This document shows, piece after piece, positions 1 to 5,166 of a stretch of 5,166 nt of DNA. Made by a program: the position numbers and the translations under genes. The stretch spans positions 1 to 5,166 of the forward strand of contig JBNGDO010000255.1 of NCBI GenBank assembly GCA_049975385.1, given 5' to 3'. Source of the stretch: DSWT01 sp049975385. Its GTDB lineage: Bacteria > Chloroflexota > Anaerolineae > B4-G1 > SLSP01. Within the stretch, counting starts at the first letter, position 1. Each line of letters starts with the position of its first letter. The notes beneath the pieces were generated by a model that did not search any database, was not told the origin of the DNA, and saw only the letters and a program-made list of their open reading frames with translations.

Positions 1-756
1 GTGATGCGCTGGCTCGATGACCTGGAAGACGCCCTCCGGGAGCAGAACTTCAAACTCGCCAGACGACTGGCGCAGAAAATCCTCCGGCACGTCCCGGTTC
101 AGTCCGGCCCGGGCAAAGAGGCCCTGGGCCACCTCGGCATGGCGCTGGCCATGCTTGACGAGTACGAGGCCTCCTACCAGACGCTTTCGGAGGCGTTGGC
201 GCTACAGCCGGAGCGTTCCGATCTGTGGTACAACCGCTCCCTCTCGGCAACTTTTACCGTCCGTACCGGGCAGTCGCTGCTGGATTTGGAACAGGCCGTG
301 GCGTTGGAACAGGATTCCTCCCTGTTGGCGACGTACAACGAGCGACTGGATTTTATGCGCCACATTGTCGCCGAGGAGCTTGCGTTGCGTGGGCCGGATT
401 TCACGTTGGAACAGCTCATCGAGCAGCAACAGCTCTTCAACCACGCGCTTGCCCTGTTTCAGGCAAAACGGTATGTAGACGCTGAAGCAGCGTTCAAACG
501 TGTGATCGAGATCGCGGATGTCTTGCCGCAACCTTGGGCGAACCTGGCCGGGTGTTATATGTGGCAAGAGCGCTACGATGAAGCCGAAGCCGCGCTCCGT
601 CGCGCGCTAGAGATCGATCCAGACTACCCGCTGGCGCAGGAAAACCTCCTCTATCTGCCCACGGTTCGCCAGTATGGCCTGGCGGCTCTGAAAACTTCGA
701 TCAAACCGGCTTTTGCGGAAGGCCAGATTTCTCGCAGTGTCATTTTTACGGAGTAA
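1..756 (+). CDS. TPR-repeat protein, probably accessory to the type I restriction operon (5' end at window edge)
   Basis: This 251-residue soluble protein is built from tetratricopeptide repeats, helix-pair modules that normally mediate protein-protein contacts. Clear repeats lie at about residues 142-175 (ALALFQAKRYVDAEAAFKR) and 176-209 (PWANLAGCY, then YDEAEAALRRALEIDPDYP, with the family's W, G, Y, A and P positions). Another is at about 38-71 (LGMALAMLDEYEASYQTL, then ALALQP), a degenerate one at 72-105, and a TPR-like helical pair at 1-32. There is no signal peptide or membrane segment, so it is probably cytoplasmic. The frame opens with GTG at base 1 followed at once by ATG at 4. The real start could be either, or could lie upstream outside the window. 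It stops 24 bases before hsdR on the same strand, which suggests one transcript. A role in the restriction system is inferred from position only; no catalytic motif is visible. Confidence 0.85.
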   Translation: MMRWLDDLEDALREQNFKLARRLAQKILRHVPVQSGPGKEALGHLGMALAMLDEYEASYQTLSEALALQPERSDLWYNRSLSATFTVRTGQSLLDLEQAVALEQDSSLLATYNERLDFMRHIVAEELALRGPDFTLEQLIEQQQLFNHALALFQAKRYVDAEAAFKRVIEIADVLPQPWANLAGCYMWQERYDEAEAALRRALEIDPDYPLAQENLLYLPTVRQYGLAALKTSIKPAFAEGQISRSVIFTE

Positions 757-769
757 AGGGGAATAAACC

Positions 770-775
770 AGGAGG
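770..775 (+). promoter_or_regulatory. Shine-Dalgarno site of hsdR
   Basis: AGGAGG, a full consensus ribosome binding site, lies five bases before the ATG at 781. It fixes the hsdR start. It also shows that hsdR has its own strong translation initiation site and does not depend on coupling to the upstream TPR gene. No convincing promoter is visible in the 24 bases between the two genes. Confidence 0.9.
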
Positions 776-780
776 TTTCA

Positions 781-3700
781 ATGGGCGCAGAATACGATCT
801 CGTGGAAGCTCCCTTTCTCCGACAACTTCAAACCCTCGGCTGGACCACCCTCGAAGGCGACACCGACGTTCCCTATCTCACCGAGCGCGAGAGTTTCAAG
901 GACGTGCTGCTCAAAAGCCGCCTGCGGGACGCCTTGCGTCGCATCAACCTGGACAAAGCACCACCTGGCGGTGGGGTTGGCCAGCCCTGGTTGGAAGAGG
1001 CCCACCTCGATCAGGCTGTAGGCATCCTGGAACGCCTGGGCCAGCACGGCCTCATCCCCAACAACAAAGCCGCGACACACTTGCTGCTCAAAGGTACCGT
1101 GCTCGAAGGGCCGGATGGCGAACCGCGCACCGTGCAGTACATCGACTTCGAGCACCCGGAGCGCAACGACTTCCTGGCGATCAACCAGTTCCGCGTCTGG
1201 CCGCAGTGGGGGACGGATCAGCGCGGCTCCATCATCCCCGACATCGTGCTCTTCGTCAACGGCATCCCCCTCGTCGTCATCGAAGCCAAGTCTCCCAACC
1301 TGGAGAACCCGCTGAACGAGGCCATCACGCAACTGCTGCGCTACTCCAACCAACGGGAGGACGCCACACCTGGCGGTGTGGATGCGCCAGTCGGAACTGG
1401 CGTCGAACCGGAAGGCGCGGAGCAGCTTTTCCACTACGCGCAACTTACCATCGCCACTTGTATGGAAACCGCCCGGCTAGGCACGGTTGGCGCGGGGTAC
1501 CGCCATTACCTGGAATGGAAAGACCCGTATCCCAGCACGCCCGCGCAGGTTGCGCAGGGCCTCGGATTAGCGGAAGATGACCTCGCGAAGGGTGCGCTCA
1601 AGAGCCAGCACATCCTCGTCGCCGGGATGCTGCGCCCGGAGCTGCTGCTCGACATCGTGCGCTGCTTCACCCTCTTCACCGAGGTAGACGGACGTGAGGT
1701 CAAGATCGTGCCGCGTTACCAGCAACTACGCGCCGTCTACAAAGCCATCGAACGGTTGCAGACCGGAAAAACTAAAGCGGAGGATGGCGAATTCGACAGA
1801 CGAAGCGGCATTATCTGGCACACGCAAGGCTCCGGCAAAAGCCTCAGCATGGTTTTCCTGGTGCGCAAGATGCGCACGCTGCCGGTGCTACAACGCTTCA
1901 AGATCGTCGTCGTCACCGACCGCACCAAGCTGGAAAAGCAGTTAGCAGATACTGCGACGCTCACCGGCGAACCGCTCCAACGGGCGAAGAGCGTGAACAA
2001 GCTCGAGGCCCTGCTCCGCGAACCGGGCGCGGGTCTGGTCTTCGGGATGATCCAGAAGGCGCAGGACCGCAGCCAGCGACGCCGCGCACCGGGGAAAACC
2101 GAAACGTGGGGGCTACTGAACCCCTCCGAAGAAATCCTGCTCCTGGTGGACGAGGCCCACCGCTCGCACACCAACACCCTCCATGCCAACCTGGAAGAGG
2201 CGTTGCCCCATTGCGCGATGATCGGCTTCACCGGCACGCCCATCTTCGAGGAAGACAAAAAGCCCACCCACGAAATCTTCGGCCCGTTCATCGACACCTA
2301 CACCCTGCGCGAATCCCAGGACGACGGCGCGACCGTGCCCATCCTCTACGAAGGGCGCAAGATGCCGGGCGACGTGGCCCAACGCGAGCACCTGGATGCC
2401 GTGTTCCAGGAGACCTTCTGGGAGTACACCGAGGAGGAACGCGAGGCCATCAAGCGCAAATACGCCACCACGGGCGACGTGCTCGAAGCCGAGAAACTCA
2501 TCGCGGCCAAAGCACGCGATATGCTGCGCCACTACGTCACCACCGTGATGCCCAATGGCTTCAAGGCTCAGATCGCGGGCGTGAGCCGGTTGGCCGCCGC
2601 GCGCTATCAAGCGGCCCTGGAAGATGCGCTGCCCGATCTCGTGGCTGAACTGGAAGCGCTGGCTGCCGCGCCGGTCGAAGTGCAGCGAGCGTCCGCCCTG
2701 GCGGCGGCTCTGCCACATCTGGAGCGCGTGCGGCGGCTGCGTTTCGTGGCCGTTGTCTCCGGGAGTCACAACGACAAACCCATCATCAAACGCTGGACTT
2801 CGGCGCATCAGCAAGAACTGGACGTCGAAGACTTCAAGAAGCCCTTCGATCCGGTCAAGGGGGAAGGCTTTACAGCGATGATCGCCGTGCAGGGGATGCT
2901 GCTCACCGGCTTCGACGCGCCCGTCGAGCAAGCTCTTTACATCGACCGCCTGATGCAGGGCTACGAACTGCTGCAAGCCATCGCCCGCGTCAACCGCACC
3001 TACACCCACAAAGAGGCCGGGCTGGTCGTGGATTACTATGGCCTGGCGCGTTACGTCAAAGAGGCATTGGACGTCTACACGGTGGGGGAGCGGCGAGGCG
3101 CATTCCGCTCCATCCTGGAGCAATTGCCCAAGCTCGAAGCGCGCTACCGGCGCGTGTTGGGGTTGTTCGCCGGCCTGGACATCCACGACACCGACGCCTG
3201 CGTCCATCTGCTGCGCGATGCCCGGCTGCGGGCGCAATTCACCGTCGCGCTGGGCGACTTCCTGCAAACGCTCGACACCGTGCTCCCGCGTCCCCAGGCG
3301 TTGCCCTACGTGGACGACGCGCGCCAACTCGGTCTCATCCGCACCCTGGCCCGCAACCGCTATCGCGACGAACAGCTCAACATCGCCGGGGCTGAAGCCA
3401 AAGTCCGCCGGTTGATCGACGAGCACGTCATCGGGCAGGGCATCGATCCCACCATCCCGCCCATCGACATCCTGGCGGCTGAATTCGAGAAGCACGTGGG
3501 GACGCTGCCTTCACCCCGTGCTCAGGCTGCCGAGATGGAATTCGCCATCCGGCACCACATCAGCCAACGCTATCAGGAGGACCCGGTCTATTATCGCAAA
3601 CTCAGTGAGCGACTGGAAGACATCCTCCAACGTTTCGCCGACAACTGGCAGGCCCAGGTCGAAGCCCTGAAGACCTTGCTACGCCAGCACACCACGACCC

Positions 3701-4002
3701 AGGCCGAAGTCAGCCGCGAAGAAAAACGGATGCAGCCCTTCCTGCGGCTTTTGCGTGAGGCCTCGCCGGTACAGGATCACGAGCGGCTGGCCCACGCCAC
3801 AGTAGAGCTGGTCAATGCCCTGATCCGGCCCGAAGTGCAGCGCGTGGACTTCTGGCGCAATCGCGCCGCGCAGGCTGAGTTACGCAGCCGCGTCGCCCAA
3901 TACCTGGATGACCGCGGCCTGGTTCCCTACGATCAAGTCAAGGCCCTGGCCGATCAGATTGTCCAGACCGCCAAAGCGAACCATATGCTTCTCGTGGCAT
4001 AA
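781..4002 (+). CDS. hsdR: Type I restriction enzyme R subunit (HsdR): nuclease plus SF2 DNA translocase
   Basis: The 1073-residue protein is close in length to EcoR124I HsdR. In the HsdR-HsdM-HsdS complex this subunit hydrolyses ATP, pumps DNA and cuts unmethylated DNA away from the recognition site. The N-terminal nuclease domain has the PD-(D/E)xK core: D154 (PDIVLF), E168-A-K170, and the downstream QxxxY as Q184-L-L-R-Y188. The translocase motifs are complete: Walker A TQGSGKS with K353, motif Ia VVVTDRTKLEKQL at 376-388, DEAH 457-460, motif III GFTGTP 482-487, motif V LLTGFDAP 707-714 and motif VI QAIARVNRT 732-740. The C-terminal third resembles the HindI-type helical domain (DUF3387), for example RYRDEQLNIAG and IDEHVIGQGIDP. 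The ATG has a consensus ribosome binding site. No frameshift or missing catalytic residue is seen, so the enzyme looks intact. Residues 194-208 are encoded by a palindromic stretch that may be an insertion. hsdM and hsdS are outside the window. Confidence 0.97.
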   Translation: MGAEYDLVEAPFLRQLQTLGWTTLEGDTDVPYLTERESFKDVLLKSRLRDALRRINLDKAPPGGGVGQPWLEEAHLDQAVGILERLGQHGLIPNNKAATHLLLKGTVLEGPDGEPRTVQYIDFEHPERNDFLAINQFRVWPQWGTDQRGSIIPDIVLFVNGIPLVVIEAKSPNLENPLNEAITQLLRYSNQREDATPGGVDAPVGTGVEPEGAEQLFHYAQLTIATCMETARLGTVGAGYRHYLEWKDPYPSTPAQVAQGLGLAEDDLAKGALKSQHILVAGMLRPELLLDIVRCFTLFTEVDGREVKIVPRYQQLRAVYKAIERLQTGKTKAEDGEFDRRSGIIWHTQGSGKSLSMVFLVRKMRTLPVLQRFKIVVVTDRTKLEKQLADTATLTGEPLQRAKSVNKLEALLREPGAGLVFGMIQKAQDRSQRRRAPGKTETWGLLNPSEEILLLVDEAHRSHTNTLHANLEEALPHCAMIGFTGTPIFEEDKKPTHEIFGPFIDTYTLRESQDDGATVPILYEGRKMPGDVAQREHLDAVFQETFWEYTEEEREAIKRKYATTGDVLEAEKLIAAKARDMLRHYVTTVMPNGFKAQIAGVSRLAAARYQAALEDALPDLVAELEALAAAPVEVQRASALAAALPHLERVRRLRFVAVVSGSHNDKPIIKRWTSAHQQELDVEDFKKPFDPVKGEGFTAMIAVQGMLLTGFDAPVEQALYIDRLMQGYELLQAIARVNRTYTHKEAGLVVDYYGLARYVKEALDVYTVGERRGAFRSILEQLPKLEARYRRVLGLFAGLDIHDTDACVHLLRDARLRAQFTVALGDFLQTLDTVLPRPQALPYVDDARQLGLIRTLARNRYRDEQLNIAGAEAKVRRLIDEHVIGQGIDPTIPPIDILAAEFEKHVGTLPSPRAQAAEMEFAIRHHISQRYQEDPVYYRKLSERLEDILQRFADNWQAQVEALKTLLRQHTTTQAEVSREEKRMQPFLRLLREASPVQDHERLAHATVELVNALIRPEVQRVDFWRNRAAQAELRSRVAQYLDDRGLVPYDQVKALADQIVQTAKANHMLLVA
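961..987 (+). repeat. Small double palindrome inside hsdR (codons 61-69)
   Basis: Two adjoining inverted repeats lie in the coding sequence. The first has arms CCACC (961-965) and GGTGG (970-974) around TGGC. The second has GGGTT (974-978) and AGCCC (983-987) around GGCC, with one G-T wobble. They encode the Pro/Gly-rich segment PPGGGVGQP. The 12-base core CACCTGGCGGTG (962-973) recurs exactly at 1367-1378 inside the larger palindromic stretch in the same gene. This could be chance in GC-rich Pro/Gly codons. Confidence 0.4.
1360..1404 (+). repeat. 45-bp palindrome-rich stretch in hsdR, possible in-frame palindromic insertion
   Basis: An outer inverted repeat, GACGCCA (1360-1366) and TGGCGTC (1398-1404), encloses two perfect 7-bp hairpins. 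One is CCACACC (1364-1370) with GGTGTGG (1375-1381) around TGGC. The other is CGCCAGT (1385-1391) with ACTGGCG (1396-1402) around CGGA. The stretch is exactly 15 codons and encodes the flexible linker DATPGGVDAPVGTGV, residues 194-208. It sits between the nuclease QxxxY helix and the conserved GAEQLFHYAQ segment, a place where HsdR proteins usually have a short variable loop. The palindromes are seen directly; insertion is inferred. Confidence 0.6.
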
Positions 4003-4011
4003 TCTGCGCGG

Positions 4012-4119
4012 GCGCGGGCGTCAACGCCCGCGCGACGTTATCGCGCCCGCTGAAGCGGGCTTGCGGCCAGCCCCGTTCACGGGGCGTGAACCCGTCGCCC
4101 GGCGGTTGACCGCCGGGCA
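4012..4119. repeat. Four-hairpin intergenic element, copy 1
   Basis: This 108-bp element starts 9 bases after the hsdR stop and contains four perfect hairpins, each with a 4-base loop. A: GCGCGGGCG/CGCCCGCGC, 4012-4033, loop TCAA. B: GCCCGC/GCGGGC, 4045-4060, loop TGAA. C: GCCCCG/CGGGGC, 4070-4085, loop TTCA. D: GCCCGGCGG/CCGCCGGGC, 4097-4118, loop TTGA. Hairpin sizes are 22-16-16-22 and spacers 11-9-11, so the element is two half-units in inverted orientation, as in BIME-type repeats. An alternative stem, ACGGG (4079-4083) with CCCGT (4091-4095), competes with hairpin C. No T-run follows, so it is not a standard terminator. Transcribed read-through from hsdR would be highly structured. Confidence 0.85.
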
Positions 4120-4173
4120 GTGGGCGATGATGGAGGGATTTGTGGAGGGATTGGGGTATGAGTGCTCCCTCCC
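4120..4173. repeat. 54-bp spacer between element copies, with 12-bp tandem duplication and a hairpin
   Basis: TGGAGGGATT occurs at 4131-4140 and again at 4143-4152, a duplication with a 12-base period. The second copy's GGAGGGA (4144-4150) can pair with TCCCTCC (4166-4172) across a 15-base loop. The first copy (4132-4138) can pair with the same partner, giving alternative folds. No convincing gene or promoter is seen here. Confidence 0.6.
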
Positions 4174-4381
4174 GCACGGGCGTCAACGCCCGCGCGACGT
4201 TATCGCGCCCGCTGAAGCGGGCTTGCGGCCANNNNNNNNNNNNNNNNNNNNNNNNNNNNNNNNNNNNNNNNNNNNNNNNNNNNNNNNNNNNNNNNNNNNN
4301 NNNNNNNNNNNNNNNNNNNNNNNNNNNNNNNGCCCCGTTCACGGGGCGTGAACCCGTCGCCCGGCGATTGATCGCCGGGCA
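4174..4381. repeat. Four-hairpin intergenic element, copy 2, interrupted by the scaffold gap
   Basis: Bases 4174-4231 and 4332-4381 together match copy 1 (4012-4119) at 105 of 108 positions, with the 100-N gap falling between them. The differences are G4014 to A4176, which breaks one pair of hairpin A, and G4105 to A4367 together with C4110 to T4372. The last two form the loop-closing pair of hairpin D, so the change is compensatory. Bases 4177-4231 are identical to 4015-4069 over 55 bases. Removing the Ns rejoins the repeat without loss or overlap. The element ends about 20 bases before the metallopeptidase start codon, so in an hsdR transcript it would form the structured 5' leader of that gene. 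Confidence 0.85.
4232..4331. other. Scaffold gap (100 Ns)
   Basis: A run of exactly 100 Ns is the conventional placeholder for a gap of unknown size. It lies inside a repeat that is present in tandem, which explains why assembly failed here. The real distance between hsdR and the metallopeptidase gene is therefore unknown. The gap may hide nothing, or further copies of the element. Confidence 0.98.
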
Positions 4382-4400
4382 TGCCGCCGAATGAAGACCA

Positions 4401-5099
4401 TTGAAAATCCTGACCTTTGAAGACCTGACCCTGGAAATCCGCGAAAGCCCGCGTCGAAGCACGCTCGAACTGATCGTCGAGCGTGACGGCAGCCTGATCC
4501 TGATGACGCCGCCCGGCGTCCCCCAAGCGACGCTGGAAGCCTTTGTCGAAGAGCGCAGCGAATGGCTGTACACCAAACTCATCGAAAAAGAGCAGCAAGC
4601 GCGCCTGCACGATCCACGGCAATACGCCAACGGTGAGGGCTTCTATTACCAGGGGCGCAGCTACCGGCTCAAGATCGTGGCCGCGACGGAACAGAAACCG
4701 TCCTTGCGTCTACATCAGGGGCGCTTCACCTTGCGACAAGACGCTTTACCTCAGGCGCGGGAGCATTTCATCCAGTGGTACACGCGGCATCTGCCTCCCA
4801 TCCTGGGTGAGCATCTGGCGAACCTTACCGAACGTATCGGCGCAACCCCACGCGAGATGCACATTCAAGACCTGGGCTACCGTTGGGCCTCCGCCAACCG
4901 GCGCGGGCATCTCTACTTCCACTGGCGGGTGGCGATGCTGCCCTACCGGATGAGCGAATACCTCGTCGCGCACGAGCTTGTCCATCTGCGCGAGCGGTAT
5001 CACACGCCGGCCTTCTGGGAACGCCTGGAACGTGTGCTGCCGGATTACGATGAGCGGCGAGACTGGTTAGCCCAAGAGGGTGGGAAGTATGATTTGTGA
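4401..5099 (+). CDS. YgjP/SprT-like zinc metallopeptidase (M48-type, restriction-associated)
   Basis: This 232-residue protein belongs to the YgjP-like family (DUF45), predicted cytoplasmic zinc-dependent peptidases. The zinc site is H191-E-L-V-H195 with a third ligand H201, giving HExxH-x5-H in HELVHLRERYHTPAFW. The preceding LGYRWASANRRGHLYFHW at 158-175 is the family's conserved strand region, but the usual RWGSC reads R161-W-A-S-A165. The N-terminal domain (EIRESPRRSTLELIVERDGS, then a WLYTKLIEKEQ helix) is also typical, so the protein appears complete. The start is TTG 4401: an in-frame stop at 4392-4394 excludes anything earlier, and homology begins within a few residues. The ribosome binding site is weak, at best GAAG at 4393-4396. 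Genes of this family often sit beside hsdR, as here, but their role in restriction is unproven. Substrate and partner are unknown. Confidence 0.9.
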   Translation: MKILTFEDLTLEIRESPRRSTLELIVERDGSLILMTPPGVPQATLEAFVEERSEWLYTKLIEKEQQARLHDPRQYANGEGFYYQGRSYRLKIVAATEQKPSLRLHQGRFTLRQDALPQAREHFIQWYTRHLPPILGEHLANLTERIGATPREMHIQDLGYRWASANRRGHLYFHWRVAMLPYRMSEYLVAHELVHLRERYHTPAFWERLERVLPDYDERRDWLAQEGGKYDL

Positions 5100-5104
5100 G
5101 GTGG
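5098..5104 (+). promoter_or_regulatory. Shine-Dalgarno-like site before the last reading frame
   Basis: GAGGTGG overlaps the stop codon of the metallopeptidase gene and lies four bases before ATG 5109. This is the arrangement expected for a co-translated downstream gene. Confidence 0.5.
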
Positions 5105-5108
5105 CGCT

Positions 5109-5166
5109 ATGGCAGCAATTCCCGGAGGTGAATTAGGAAGTAGAGCAAGAGCAATGGAAGTGACCG
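5109..5166 (+). CDS. Start of an unidentified downstream gene (truncated at window end)
   Basis: An open frame begins with ATG nine bases after the metallopeptidase stop and stays open to the window end. It reads MAAIPGGELGSRARAMEVT, and a purine-rich ribosome binding site precedes it. Only 19 codons are visible, too few to recognise a family or to be sure it is coding. A second in-frame ATG at 5154, preceded by purine-rich AGGAAG (5135-5140), is an alternative start. If real, it would be the next gene of the hsdR-metallopeptidase transcription unit. Confidence 0.4.
   Translation, partial: MAAIPGGELGSRARAMEVT

Noticed and set aside
778..1443. Minus-strand open frame of 221 codons opposite the start of hsdR
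   Set aside because: It is a codon-structure shadow of hsdR, with no domain and no neighbouring genes on that strand.
2113..3495. Long open frame on the minus strand (460 codons) opposite hsdR
   Set aside because: It lies wholly antisense to a gene with full HsdR motifs. Long antisense frames are expected in GC-rich DNA, and the translation is low-complexity with no recognisable domain.
4012..4118. Rho-independent terminator after hsdR
   Set aside because: The stems are strong but none is followed by a run of T, so an intrinsic terminator cannot be claimed.
4012..4118. Classical REP element with a RAYT-type GTAG guide tetranucleotide
   Set aside because: No GTAG stands next to the hairpins, and no Y1-type transposase gene is in the window. 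The BIME-like label rests on inverted pairing only.
4140..4162. Promoter in the spacer (TTGTGG with TATGAG)
   Set aside because: The two boxes are only 11 bases apart and match the consensus poorly.
4012..4381. CRISPR array
   Set aside because: There are only two visible copies of a 108-bp, internally palindromic unit with one 54-bp spacer. Repeat length and structure do not match CRISPR, and no cas gene is present.
3908..4630. Several open frames on both strands running through the N gap
   Set aside because: They stay open only because Ns are not read as stops. They cross the hairpin repeats and overlap the ends of real genes.

Overview
The window is a piece of a GC-rich bacterial genome, roughly 60% G+C by eye. 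It carries part of a type I restriction-modification (RM) neighbourhood, with all supported genes on the plus strand. The composition, the TPR-hsdR-metallopeptidase gene set and the GC-rich short-hairpin intergenic repeats would suit a Chloroflexota (Anaerolineae-like) bacterium. That assignment is an impression, not something the sequence proves. A run of exactly 100 Ns marks a scaffold gap, so this is a draft or metagenome assembly.

Layout: (1) positions 1-756, a soluble tetratricopeptide-repeat (TPR) protein whose 5' end coincides with the window edge; (2) after 24 bases that include a strong ribosome binding site, 781-4002, a full-length HsdR, the ATP-dependent translocase and nuclease subunit of a type I RM enzyme, with nuclease and helicase motifs intact; (3) 4003-4400, an intergenic stretch almost filled by two copies of a 108-bp hairpin-rich element, a 54-bp spacer between them and the scaffold gap inside the second copy; (4) 4401-5099, a YgjP/SprT-like zinc metallopeptidase of the kind often found beside hsdR; (5) from 5109 to the window end, the first codons of a further unidentified reading frame.

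How the genes fit together: HsdR cuts only as part of a complex with the methylase HsdM and the specificity subunit HsdS. Neither is in the window, so they probably lie upstream of 1 or downstream of 5166. The TPR gene is probably co-transcribed with hsdR and could be a partner or regulator. The metallopeptidase may process or control the restriction complex, but its role is not known.

The most unusual signals are structural. The intergenic element consists of four hairpins arranged with exact inverted symmetry of size, spacing and loop sequence. Its two copies differ by a compensated base pair. Inside hsdR, a 45-bp (15-codon) palindrome-rich stretch just after the nuclease motifs looks like an in-frame insertion of a palindromic element, and a weaker, similar site lies near codon 61.
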